DNA of 64,000 nt from Paracoccaceae bacterium. GTDB lineage: Bacteria > Pseudomonadota > Alphaproteobacteria > Rhodobacterales > Rhodobacteraceae. This document shows positions 1-7,406 of the stretch, piece after piece; the stretch's first letter is position 1; each line of letters begins with the position of its first letter. The stretch lies in assembly GCA_028285485.1 (NCBI GenBank), contig JANQPC010000024.1:18660-82659 (forward strand). The letters are read 5' to 3'. The notes below the pieces were generated by a model that searched no databases, was not told the DNA's origin, and saw nothing but the letters and a program-made list of their open reading frames with translations. Position numbers and translations under genes: made by a program.

Positions 1-14
1 ATGCTGATGCGGGC

Positions 15-1484
15 TCAGAGCCCGTAGAGCGCCCCGAACTTCGCCTCGATATAGTCCAGCAAAGGCCCCTCGGAGGGCTCGAACCCGCAGGCTTTCGCGA
101 TGGTCTCGCGCGGCCCACGCAGCCCGCCATGCTGCTGAAGGTTCTCCCGCAGCCAGTCCGTCGCCGGGCTCGTATCCCCCTCGGCCAGCGCCGCGTCGAG
201 GTCCGGCACCGCCTCGCGCAGCGCCTTCATCAGGCAGCCGGCATAGACATTGCCGAGCGTGTAGGTCGGGAAGTAACCGAAGAGGCCCACGGCCCAATGC
301 ACGTCCTGCAACACGCCATCGGATGCCTTCTCCACCTTGCGCCCGAAATCCGCCTCGAACCGCGCATCCCAGGCATCCTCCAGATCGGCCACCGCCAGAT
401 CGCCCGCCATCAAAAGCCGCTCCAGATCGAAGCGCAGCAGGATGTGGAGGTTGTAATGCACCTCATCGGCCTCGGTGCGGATAAACCCGCTCTCGACCCG
501 GTTCACCGCCGCGTAGAACGCATCCGGACCACCGAGGTTCATCTCCCCGAAAGTCTCCACCATCCGCCCGTAGAGCCAGCCGCAGAACGCCCGGCTGCGG
601 CCGATCTGGTTCTCATAGATGCGGCTCTGGCTCTCATGGACGCCCATGGAGACGCCGTGGCCCAGAGGCGTGAGCAGGTAGCCATCGTCGATCCCCAGCT
701 CATAGGCGCCATGGCCGACCTCGTGGATCGTGGAATAGAGCGCGCCGAACGGGTCCTTCGGGTCGGTCCGCGTGGTGATCCGCACGTCATGGCCGGAGCC
801 GGAGGAGAACGGGTGGACGGCCAGATCGATGCGCCCGCGCTGGAAATCGTAGCCGAACGCCTCGGCGACCGTGTGGGTGAGCCTAAGCTGGGCGGCCTCA
901 TCGAACCGGCCCCGGAGCGGCTCCGGCGCGGGCCGGTCGAGGATTTTTTCGCGCAGCGCCACGAGACGGGGCCGCAGGGCGCCGAACATCTCCGCCAGGC
1001 TCTCACCGGTCGCGCCGGGCTCGAAATCGTCGAGCAGCGCATCGTAGAGATCGCCGCCCCCCGACAGCGCCGCCGCCTCCTCCCGTTTCAGCCGCAGCAC
1101 CTCTTCGAGCACCGGCACGAAGGCGGGCCAGTCCACATCGGCCCGCGCCGCCGCCCACTGGCTGTGGGAGCGCGAGGTGACCCGGGCGATTTCGGTGGCC
1201 AGATCGGCGGGGACCTTGGTGGCCCGGTCATAGGCGCGGCGGATCAGCCGTAGCTGGGCCGCCGCCACGTCGCCCTCCGGCGCCGCCGCCTCCAGCCACT
1301 CGCCCACCTGCGGATCGGTCCGGCGCGCATGGAGCACCGCCTCCATCGCCGCGCTTTCCTCGGCGCGCTGATTGGCGGCGCCGGGCGGCATCATCGTCTC
1401 CTGATCCCAGCCGAGCCGGCCCGCCACCTGTTCCAGCGCCCGGGTCGCGCGGGCATGGTCCATCAGCTTGTCATAGGCGGTCAT
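15..1484 (-). CDS. Carboxypeptidase Taq, M32 family metallopeptidase
   Basis: A 489-residue protein that matches the M32 (carboxypeptidase Taq) family in length and motifs. M32 enzymes are cytosolic zinc carboxypeptidases that remove C-terminal residues from peptides. The zinc motif HEVGH is at residues 254-258 and the downstream HESQ motif, which supplies the third ligand region, is at 283-286. No signal peptide is visible. The start codon overlaps the stop of the upstream haem A synthase gene by 4 bases, so the two are probably one transcript, although no functional link is obvious. The identification is secure; the natural substrate cannot be read from the sequence. Confidence 0.95.
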   Translation of the reverse strand: MTAYDKLMDHARATRALEQVAGRLGWDQETMMPPGAANQRAEESAAMEAVLHARRTDPQVGEWLEAAAPEGDVAAAQLRLIRRAYDRATKVPADLATEIARVTSRSHSQWAAARADVDWPAFVPVLEEVLRLKREEAAALSGGGDLYDALLDDFEPGATGESLAEMFGALRPRLVALREKILDRPAPEPLRGRFDEAAQLRLTHTVAEAFGYDFQRGRIDLAVHPFSSGSGHDVRITTRTDPKDPFGALYSTIHEVGHGAYELGIDDGYLLTPLGHGVSMGVHESQSRIYENQIGRSRAFCGWLYGRMVETFGEMNLGGPDAFYAAVNRVESGFIRTEADEVHYNLHILLRFDLERLLMAGDLAVADLEDAWDARFEADFGRKVEKASDGVLQDVHWAVGLFGYFPTYTLGNVYAGCLMKALREAVPDLDAALAEGDTSPATDWLRENLQQHGGLRGPRETIAKACGFEPSEGPLLDYIEAKFGALYGL

Positions 1485-2812
1485 GTCAGGCCCTCCCGGA
1501 CCGAGTGTTGCAGCGGATAGCGGGCGAGGAACCGGCCCCGGAGGATCAGGACCCAGAGCAGCACCGCCGTGAGCTGGTGGAAGATCGCGATCTGCCAGGG
1601 CGCCTGGTAGAGCACGGTCACGATGCCGATCACGATCTGAAGGATCATGACGGCCAGCATCGCGTTGAACGCGAAGCGGGTGCGCGGATGGGGCGAGCGG
1701 CGGGCGCGGAGCCAGACCACCACGGCAAAGATGGCGAGAAGGTAGCCGGAAGTCCGGTGGATGAACTGCACCAGCCCGGCATCCTCGAAGAAGTTGCGCC
1801 AGAGCGGGGTGAGCTGGAACGGGTCCGGCGGCAGGATCCCGTCGCCCATCAAGGGCCAGGTCGGAAAGGCGCGGCCCGCATCGATCCCGGCGACCAGCGC
1901 ACCGAGCAGGATTTGCAGGAAGGCGAAATGCATCAACCCGGTGGCAACCGAGAAGAGCCGCGCCTCACCGGCCCGGCGGGCCTGAAGCAGATCGGCGTCC
2001 CGGCGGCCCAGGGTGAGCCAGTACCAGGCGATCAGCCCGAGGATCGCGAAGGCCAGCCCGAGATGCACCGCCAGCCTGTAGGAGGCGACGTCGAGCATCC
2101 CCTCTTGCAGGCCCGAAGAGACCATCCACCAGCCGATCCCGCCCTGAATGCCGCCAAGGGCGCCGAGGAACAGGAACTTCGGCAGCCAGTCCGAAGGCCC
2201 GGTCACGAACCAGGCGAGCGCGAGGGCGGCACCGGTCAGCGCCGCCCAGATCGCAAGGGCCTCAGGCCGCCCGTCGAGCAGGGTGACGCCGCCGAATGTC
2301 TCCACCGCCGCGTAAACCACAGCGCCGAGCGTGATCGCCCAGAAGGTCAGGATCGCCCCCAGCCCGTCGCGCCCTTTCGGCACTTGGCCCGGCAGCCACA
2401 GGATCAGCAGGCCCAGCCCCCAAACGAGGCCGATGATCCGGCCGAGCTGCCGGTGCGCCCATTCCCACCAGTAGATCACCTGAAACTCGGCGAGCGTCAT
2501 CCCGGCATTCTGAAGCTGGTATTCGGGAATCGCCCGGTAGCGGTCGAATTCGGCCTGCCAATCGGCGGCATTGAGCGGCGGGATCGCCCCGGAGAGCGGC
2601 GCCCATTCGGTGATCGAAAGGCCGCTATCGGTGAGCCGCGTGAGCCCGCCCACGGCGACCATCAGCACGACGAGGACGAAGAGCAGCAGGAGCCACAAGC
2701 GCAGTGCCCCGCGCCCGCCCTGCCCGCCCCGGTCGATGGCGCCGGGCTGCGCGGCCTGGGCCTTTTCGGTCGTCGCGACCTCCTCGAAAATGGCCCGCTT
2801 TCTCTCTGCCAT
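1481..2812 (-). CDS. ctaA: Haem A synthase (COX15/CtaA)
   Basis: A 443-residue polytopic inner-membrane protein that converts haem O to haem A for aa3-type cytochrome oxidase. Eight hydrophobic segments begin at about residue 38. Conserved histidines of the family lie at 120 (in YWWEWAH), 250 (in AVHLG), 352 (in QFIHRTSG) and 412 (in IFHQL), which are the haem ligands in the two four-helix halves. The GGIQGGIGWWMVSSGL segment at 220-235 is typical of the long COX15 type found in alphaproteobacteria and mitochondria. The N-terminal 35 residues are hydrophilic. It overlaps the carboxypeptidase gene downstream by 4 bases. Confidence 0.95.
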   Translation of the reverse strand: MAERKRAIFEEVATTEKAQAAQPGAIDRGGQGGRGALRLWLLLLFVLVVLMVAVGGLTRLTDSGLSITEWAPLSGAIPPLNAADWQAEFDRYRAIPEYQLQNAGMTLAEFQVIYWWEWAHRQLGRIIGLVWGLGLLILWLPGQVPKGRDGLGAILTFWAITLGAVVYAAVETFGGVTLLDGRPEALAIWAALTGAALALAWFVTGPSDWLPKFLFLGALGGIQGGIGWWMVSSGLQEGMLDVASYRLAVHLGLAFAILGLIAWYWLTLGRRDADLLQARRAGEARLFSVATGLMHFAFLQILLGALVAGIDAGRAFPTWPLMGDGILPPDPFQLTPLWRNFFEDAGLVQFIHRTSGYLLAIFAVVVWLRARRSPHPRTRFAFNAMLAVMILQIVIGIVTVLYQAPWQIAIFHQLTAVLLWVLILRGRFLARYPLQHSVREGLT

Positions 2813-3223
2813 ATCCCGCCTTTCGATCTGGCGCGGAAGCTATGCGGGCACCGGGGCAAGAGCAAGCGGCAGGGCTTTGTTTCACTGCAGGCGGTGCGGG
2901 AGCCGGTGCGCCGTCAGTGCTCTATCCGCTTCGCGGGACAGCGGACCTTCAAGCTACGCGGCGCGGAACAGAGGCGAAGCCGGCCGCGCATCGCGTCGCC
3001 ATTGTCGCTCGGACCAATGGCGTAACAATGGCGACCGCCCCCCGGACCGGCGATTGGGTGATGTAGGCGCATAGTTCAGGCTTCGTTCGGACGTGGCAGG
3101 GATAAAGCGCGTCAAACATCGGTGGGATCGCCGCTCCGCGACCCGTCGATGCGCGACCTAGGGTCCCGAGAGGTCAGAATCCACGAAAGGCTCCAAGGCG
3201 GTCACCCGGGCGTCGCGCGCCGT
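2813..3223. other. 411-bp gap without a gene, holding repeat element copy 1
   Basis: No reading frame here looks like a real protein. The gap contains a perfect 11-base inverted repeat (2995-3005 against 3025-3035, 19-base loop). To its right lies a segment that aligns with the gap upstream of rplU (see the repeat entries at 2985 and 13827). The ctaA ribosome-binding site (GGCGGGAT in the sense direction) abuts the 2812 end. Confidence 0.6.
2985..3155. repeat. Intergenic element, copy 1 (diverged)
   Basis: This shares an ordered set of short blocks with the segment at 13827-13969: GGCGATTGGGTGA at 3049, ATAAAGCGC at 3102, ATCGCC at 3127 and GTCGATGC at 3145. The offsets from the first block are 0/53/78/96, against 0/55/81/99 in the other copy. 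Short inverted arms enclose it (CGCGCATCG at 2985-2993 and CGATGCGCG at 3147-3155). The sequence between blocks is not conserved. The spacing agreement is what supports common origin or a common structured RNA; block identity alone would be weak. Confidence 0.45.
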
Positions 3224-3961
3224 CTACCCCCGCTCCTTCCACCGCACCATCTGCCGCATCACTCCGTGGAGCACCTGCACATCGGCCCGGGTGAGCGGCA
3301 TCCGGGACCAGAGATTGCGCAGGGTGAGCTTCATGCCCGGCGCCTTGTCCTCCGGGAAGAAGAAGCCGGCCTCCCCCAGCCGCTCCTCGTAATGCTCGGC
3401 CAGCTTTTCGACCTCGATCTGGTCGGCCCGGTCGGTGCGGGCGCCATCGACCCGCTCCGCCTCCGCCGCATGGGCCGCGCGGCGCCATTCATAGGCGGTC
3501 AGCAGCACGCATTGGGCGAGGTTGAGCGACGGAAAATCCGGGTTCACCGGGACCGAGATGATGGCATTCGCACGGGCGATGTCGTCGTTCTCCATCCCCG
3601 CCCGCTCCGGGCCGAAAAGCACCGCGACCTTCTCGCCCCCCCCGATCCGCGCCGCGGCATCCTGCATCGCCGCCTCCGGGGTCAGGACCCGCTTGGTCAG
3701 CCCCCTTGGCCGGGCCGTGGTGGCATAGACGAAGCTGCAATCGGCGATGGCGCCCGCGGTGTCACCATAGAGCTGAGCGCCGTCGAGCAGCCGCCCCGCC
3801 CCGCTCGCCATCGCCACGGCGGAGGGGTTCGGCCAGCCGTCCCGGGGCGCCACGAGGCGCATTCGGTCGAGCCCGAAATTCCACATCCCCCGGGCCGCGG
3901 CGCCGATATTCTCCCCCATCTGGGGCCGGATCAGGACGAAGGCAGGCTGGGCGTCGGACAT
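3224..3961 (-). CDS. trmJ: TrmJ-type SPOUT RNA methyltransferase
   Basis: A 245-residue protein of the TrmH/SpoU superfamily, closest in layout to TrmJ, which 2'-O-methylates position 32 in the anticodon loop of certain tRNAs. The N-terminal PAFVLIRPQMGENIGAAARG segment and the C-terminal half of the knotted fold (FGPERAGMENDDI, then ISVPVNPDFPSLNLAQCV) carry the SAM-binding and dimerisation motifs. A start 34 codons further upstream is open but that extension has no family resemblance, so MSDAQPAF at 3961 is chosen. It diverges from the ThiE-like gene across about 100 bases. The exact tRNA substrate is not provable from sequence. Confidence 0.85.
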   Translation of the reverse strand: MSDAQPAFVLIRPQMGENIGAAARGMWNFGLDRMRLVAPRDGWPNPSAVAMASGAGRLLDGAQLYGDTAGAIADCSFVYATTARPRGLTKRVLTPEAAMQDAAARIGGGEKVAVLFGPERAGMENDDIARANAIISVPVNPDFPSLNLAQCVLLTAYEWRRAAHAAEAERVDGARTDRADQIEVEKLAEHYEERLGEAGFFFPEDKAPGMKLTLRNLWSRMPLTRADVQVLHGVMRQMVRWKERG

Positions 3962-4061
3962 CGGCGCCGGGATAGGCCGCGCCCGGGGCAGAGGCAAGCC
4001 GGATGGCCAAGCCCGCCGATCCCCGCTATAGGCCCGGGCCACGACCCCCGGGACCTGCCCC

Positions 4062-4685
4062 ATGACCGATACGCCCGACCAGCCGCAACTCTACCTGATC
4101 TGCCCGCCGGAATTCGAGCTGTCGCGATTCCCCGACCTGCTGGGCCGGGTGCTCGACGGCGTGGAGCTGGCCTGCGTGCGCCTGAGGCCCGCGACCCGGG
4201 ACGAGGATCGGATCGCCCGGATGGCCGATGCCTGCCGGGCGGTCACCGATGCCCGCGACATCGCCCTGGTGATCGCCGATCATGCCATTCTGGCCGAGCG
4301 CCTCGGTCTCGACGGGGTGCATCTGACCGACGGGGCGCGATCGGTCCGGGCGGCGCGCAAGCGGCTCGGCGAGGACGCCATCGTCGGCGCCCATTGCGGC
4401 CAGTCCCGCCATGACGGGATGAATGCGGGCGAGTTGGGCGCGGACTATGTGAGCTTCGGCCCCGTCGGCGAAAGCGCGCTCGGCGACGGACGGCGGGCGG
4501 AGCCGGAGCTTTTTCAGTGGTGGTCGGAGATGATCGAAGTACCGGTGGTGGCCGAAGGCGCGCTCGATGAAGTGGGCCTGGGGGCGGTGGCACCCTATGC
4601 GGATTTCGTTGCGCTCGGCGAGGAGATTTGGAGCGCTGAAGACCCGGCGGCGGCTCTGCGAGAAATCGCGCGGAGCCTCGGGTAA
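4062..4685 (+). CDS. ThiE-like (thiamine phosphate synthase family) protein
   Basis: A 207-residue TIM-barrel protein resembling thiamine phosphate synthase, which joins HMP-PP to the thiazole phosphate. Visible family features are the ACVRLRPATR segment, which corresponds to the LQLR element, plus GVHLTD, GADYVSFGPV and the final PVVAEGAL and FVALGEEIW strands. The loop after FGPV, which in canonical ThiE reads like FPTxTK and holds the substrate pyrophosphate, reads GESALGDGRR here. That leaves catalytic competence open. It could be a TenI-like relative. It stands alone between a divergent methyltransferase gene and convergent olsA. Confidence 0.7.
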   Translation: MTDTPDQPQLYLICPPEFELSRFPDLLGRVLDGVELACVRLRPATRDEDRIARMADACRAVTDARDIALVIADHAILAERLGLDGVHLTDGARSVRAARKRLGEDAIVGAHCGQSRHDGMNAGELGADYVSFGPVGESALGDGRRAEPELFQWWSEMIEVPVVAEGALDEVGLGAVAPYADFVALGEEIWSAEDPAAALREIARSLG

Positions 4686-4710
4686 GGCGTCAACAGCGAC
4701 CTCTGGAGCC

Positions 4711-4758
4711 CAAAATCCTTCGCGAAGGATTTTGCCCGATTATTCGTCGAATAATCGG
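4711..4758. repeat. Paired AT-rich palindromes, locus A (probable bidirectional terminator)
   Basis: Two perfect dyads lie back to back between the convergent ThiE-like gene and olsA. The first is 24 bases (4711-4734, arms CAAAATCCTTCG/CGAAGGATTTTG). The second is 23 bases (4736-4758, arms CCGATTATTCG/CGAATAATCGG). The second overlaps the last codons and stop of olsA. Similar pairs occur at 14981-15029 and 20291-20336. Convergent location and T/A-flanked stems fit Rho-independent termination for both genes. Confidence 0.75.
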
Positions 4759-5597
4759 CCTCCCGGCCCGACACCTTTCGCGGTCAGCCCCGCCCGTACC
4801 GCCTCTTCCATCGCCCGCGCCAGCGCCTTCCGATCCGCGAAATCCGCAACCCGGACCGGGATATGATAGATTACCGTCACCCGCCCCTGGCGCCGCGCCG
4901 CCAGGGTGGTCAGCAGGTGCGGCCCGAACGCCATGTCCCCCCACCAGCCATAGAGCCGCGGGTCCGCGCCCTCCGGCGCCTCGTAGACCACGCTGACCGG
5001 CTGCACCCGGAGGTTCTCGCGCAGGCTCGGGTCGAAGAAGGCAGCGAAGAGCGTCGGCTTGAAGGCCAGCACCCGGCGGCCATCGGTCGAGGTGCCCTCG
5101 GGGAAGAACAGGAGCTTGTGCCCCGCCGCCAGCCGCGCCCGCAGCACCGCCACCTGGGCCTCCGCCTCGCGCCGGTCGCGACGGATGAAGACGGTGCCGG
5201 TGGCCCGCGCCAGCCAGCCGATCCCGGGCCAGCCGGCGACCTCGTCCTTCGACACGAAGTAGATGCGCTTCCGGGCATTCAGCGCGAAAATGTCGAGCCA
5301 GCTCGAATGGTTCGCCACCACGGCGCCCGGGCCGGCCATCACCTCGCCCTCGACCCGATACCCCATGCCAAGCAGGACGAAAGCCGAACGGCAGACGAAT
5401 TGGGTGATCCACGGCGTCAGCGGGCGGCGCAACCCGAACAGCGGGCGCTCGATCAGCCGGACCAGCAGGAGAAGGCCGAGACAGCCGAAGACCAGCACGC
5501 CGAGCAGCGCCCCCCGGAGCCCGGCGCGGAGCCACCCCGCGAGGCCCGGCTTCGGCAGCTCCGGCACGGTCTCGGAGCGCCAGGTGCCGTCGCTCAT
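4740..5597 (-). CDS. olsA: 1-acyl-sn-glycerol-3-phosphate / lyso-ornithine-lipid O-acyltransferase
   Basis: A 285-residue PlsC-family acyltransferase. A membrane anchor lies at about residues 24-47. The catalytic NHSSWLD (HX4D) box is at 96-102 and FPEGTS, the acceptor-binding motif, is at 165-170. Its start overlaps the stop of olsB by 4 bases. In Sinorhizobium and Rhodobacter the olsB-olsA pair makes ornithine lipids, OlsA adding the second, ester-linked acyl chain to lyso-ornithine lipid, so context favours OlsA over a general PlsC. Its C-terminal codons lie inside one of the paired palindromes. The end product would be a phosphorus-free membrane lipid. Confidence 0.85.
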   Translation of the reverse strand: MSDGTWRSETVPELPKPGLAGWLRAGLRGALLGVLVFGCLGLLLLVRLIERPLFGLRRPLTPWITQFVCRSAFVLLGMGYRVEGEVMAGPGAVVANHSSWLDIFALNARKRIYFVSKDEVAGWPGIGWLARATGTVFIRRDRREAEAQVAVLRARLAAGHKLLFFPEGTSTDGRRVLAFKPTLFAAFFDPSLRENLRVQPVSVVYEAPEGADPRLYGWWGDMAFGPHLLTTLAARRQGRVTVIYHIPVRVADFADRKALARAMEEAVRAGLTAKGVGPGGRLFDE

Positions 5598-6358
5598 GCC
5601 CGCGCGCCCTCGGTATAGAGGTGGCGCTGGCGCGGGTTCATCCGGGCGGTGTCCATCACCAGGCAGACATCGGTGGTGTTGAAGGCGTGGTCGATCCAGG
5701 CGCCGTCCCCCACTGCGCCGCCAAGCCGCAGATAGGCCTTGATCAGCGCAGGCGTGTGCAGCATCGCGACACGCCGATCCACCGCGCTTTCCGACAGCAG
5801 GTCCATGGCCAGACCATGGGGCGGGCGGGCCCGGACCCGCAGGGCCTCCGGCGCCCGATGGCGGTAGTGCAGGAAGGACAGCGGTTGGGCGAGCGCGGTG
5901 CTGTCGGTGCCGTGAAAACTCGCCACGCCGAAGAGAACCTCGACCCCGGTCCGGCGCACGTAATCGGCCAGGCCGCGCCAGAGGTGATACATCGCCGCCC
6001 CGCCCCGATAGGCCGGATCGAGGCAGGTCCGCCCCAACTCCAGAAGCCGCCGGCCGGAGCCGCGCAAGGGCTCTAGATCGTACTCGGCCTCTGAATAGTA
6101 ACCCCCGGCCCGGCGCGCGCCAGCCTCGGACAGCAACCGATAGGCGCCGACGACCGGACGCCCCGGCCGAGCCCGGTCGATCAACAAAAGATGGTCCTGA
6201 TAGGGATCGAACCGGTCCGCCTCCAGCCGCGCGCCGTGATCCACCAGCGATCCGTCGCCGCCGAGCTCCTCGACAAAGACCTGGTAGCGCAGGCGCTGGG
6301 CGGCGCGCAGATCGTCCGGGCCGGAAGCGAGGCGAATCTCGAAATCGGGATCGGTCAT
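5594..6358 (-). CDS. olsB: L-ornithine N-alpha-acyltransferase
   Basis: A 254-residue protein of the OlsB type, an acyl-ACP-dependent N-acyltransferase with a GNAT-like fold that attaches a 3-hydroxyacyl chain to ornithine in the first step of ornithine-lipid synthesis. Characteristic segments are LRYQVFVEELG near residue 25, FDPYQDHLLLID, VVGAYRLL, ELGRTCLDPAYRGG and FGVASFHGTD. It is the first gene of an olsB-olsA pair with a 4-base ATGA-type overlap, which implies translational coupling. Ornithine lipids are commonly induced by phosphate limitation. No convincing Pho box was found in the 133-base leader. Confidence 0.9.
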   Translation of the reverse strand: MTDPDFEIRLASGPDDLRAAQRLRYQVFVEELGGDGSLVDHGARLEADRFDPYQDHLLLIDRARPGRPVVGAYRLLSEAGARRAGGYYSEAEYDLEPLRGSGRRLLELGRTCLDPAYRGGAAMYHLWRGLADYVRRTGVEVLFGVASFHGTDSTALAQPLSFLHYRHRAPEALRVRARPPHGLAMDLLSESAVDRRVAMLHTPALIKAYLRLGGAVGDGAWIDHAFNTTDVCLVMDTARMNPRQRHLYTEGARA

Positions 6359-6491
6359 CGGGCTCCCTCGGCTGGCACGGGTGGCCCGCTTCTACGGGCG
6401 CGGCCCGGCCTTGGCAATAAAGGCGCAGGTCGCTGACGTTCCGTCAGAGTTGAATTGAACAAATCCCAATGCTACCGTGAGTTGCATGCGG

Positions 6492-6674
6492 TTATTCAGG
6501 TTCGACCATGACCAGCGCCACCCGGCTCCCGTCGATGACAACCTTCCCTTCCTCCCGGAAGTTGACCGTGATCCGGTCGCCGATGATCGACTGGACCTGC
6601 CCGATCCCCCAGCCAGGCGCCGCCGGGTGGCGCACCAGCATGCCGGGCTCGAGGAAACCGTTGAGATCGGTCAT
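6492..6674 (-). CDS. DUF3553 small protein
   Basis: A 60-residue protein beginning MTDLNGFLEPGMLVRHP. It has a compact SH3/KOW-like layout: PGMLVRHPAAPGWGIGQVQS, then a second strand set ending in VNFREEGKVVIDG. It matches the DUF3553 family, common in alphaproteobacteria and resembling the nucleic-acid-binding small domain seen in CarD/UvrD-associated proteins. A longer frame exists upstream, but GGAGG seven bases before the 6674 ATG fixes the start. The chpT start lies only 12 bases away on the other strand. The molecular function is unknown. Confidence 0.8.
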   Translation of the reverse strand: MTDLNGFLEPGMLVRHPAAPGWGIGQVQSIIGDRITVNFREEGKVVIDGSRVALVMVEPE

Positions 6675-6686
6675 CGGGGCGCCTCC

Positions 6687-7283
6687 GTGAGGGATGGGCC
6701 GAACCTTCCCGCCCTGGTCGGCTCGCGCATCTGCCACGACCTTATCAGCCCGATCGGGGCGATCGGCAACGGCCTCGAACTCCTCTCGCTCTCAGGCGTC
6801 GGCCGCAGCCCGGAGATGGAACTGATCACCGAGAGCGTGGAGAATGCCAGCGCCCGGATCCGGTTTTTTCGCGTGGCCTTCGGCGCGGCCGGGAGCGGGC
6901 AGCGGATCGGCGCCGCGGAGGTGCGGGGCATCCTGCGCGCCCTCGGGCGGGGCGGACGGCTGAGCTTCGACTGGCAGGTGGAAGAGGACGCGCTGCGCGA
7001 TGAGGTGCAATGCGTGTTCCTCGCGATCCAGTGCCTGGAAAGCGCGTTACCCGCCGGGGGCACGGTGACGATTTCCCGGACCGGCCCGGATTGGCAGGTA
7101 CGGGCCGAGGCCGCGACGGTGCGGATGGAGGCCGAGCTCTGGTCGGCGCTCGACGGTGGCGGTCCCCAGCCTGGGCTCTCCTCGGCCCATGTGCAGTTCC
7201 TGCTCCTGCCGGCGGCACTGACATCGCTGCGACGGCGCGCGACCATCGAGACCGATGAGGCGGGGTTGATCCTCCGGTTCTAA
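6687..7283 (+). CDS. chpT: Histidine phosphotransferase ChpT
   Basis: A 198-residue protein of the DUF2328/ChpT family. It relays phosphate from the hybrid kinase CckA to the response regulators CtrA and CpdR, so it helps control cell-cycle and motility genes in alphaproteobacteria. The phospho-accepting helix reads GSRICHDLISPIGAIGNGLELL with the histidine at residue 17. The C-terminal half has a degenerate HATPase fold that lacks the nucleotide-binding boxes, as in the family. No ATG is available at the correct distance, so a GTG at 6687 preceded by GGGGCG is chosen. This start is provisional. Confidence 0.85.
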   Translation: MRDGPNLPALVGSRICHDLISPIGAIGNGLELLSLSGVGRSPEMELITESVENASARIRFFRVAFGAAGSGQRIGAAEVRGILRALGRGGRLSFDWQVEEDALRDEVQCVFLAIQCLESALPAGGTVTISRTGPDWQVRAEAATVRMEAELWSALDGGGPQPGLSSAHVQFLLLPAALTSLRRRATIETDEAGLILRF

Positions 7284-7308
7284 AGCGGCGGCGGCCCTGA
7301 CCGGGCGG

Positions 7309-7400
7309 AAGGCGCGTCGACGCGCCTTTCTGAAGCGCCGTCGACGACGCTTGCGGACGCGATGTCGACATCGCGTAAACACGGCCCGTCGACGGGCCGT
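7309..7400. repeat. Array of four GTCGAC-centred palindromes with exact 24-bp period
   Basis: Four 20-base dyads start at 7309, 7333, 7357 and 7381, each separated by 4 bases. They read AAGGCGCGTCGACGCGCCTT, AAGCGCCGTCGACGACGCTT (one mispair), ACGCGATGTCGACATCGCGT and ACGGCCCGTCGACGGGCCGT. Only the GTCGAC core and the self-complementarity are conserved; the arms differ in compensating pairs. The array fills the gap between the convergent chpT and proA genes, so it may terminate both transcripts, act as a protein-binding array, or both. Confidence 0.9.
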
Positions 7401-7406
7401 CCCGGC

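Noticed and set aside
2704..3074. Overlapping plus-strand frames spanning the ctaA 5' end and the following gap
   Set aside because: They run mostly antisense to ctaA, lack ribosome-binding sites and have Arg/Pro-rich compositions typical of GC-rich noise.
6432..6447. TGACG-TTC-CGTCA dyad upstream of olsB as a phosphate-control site
   Set aside because: Arms are only 5 bases and do not resemble a Pho box; it could easily arise by chance.
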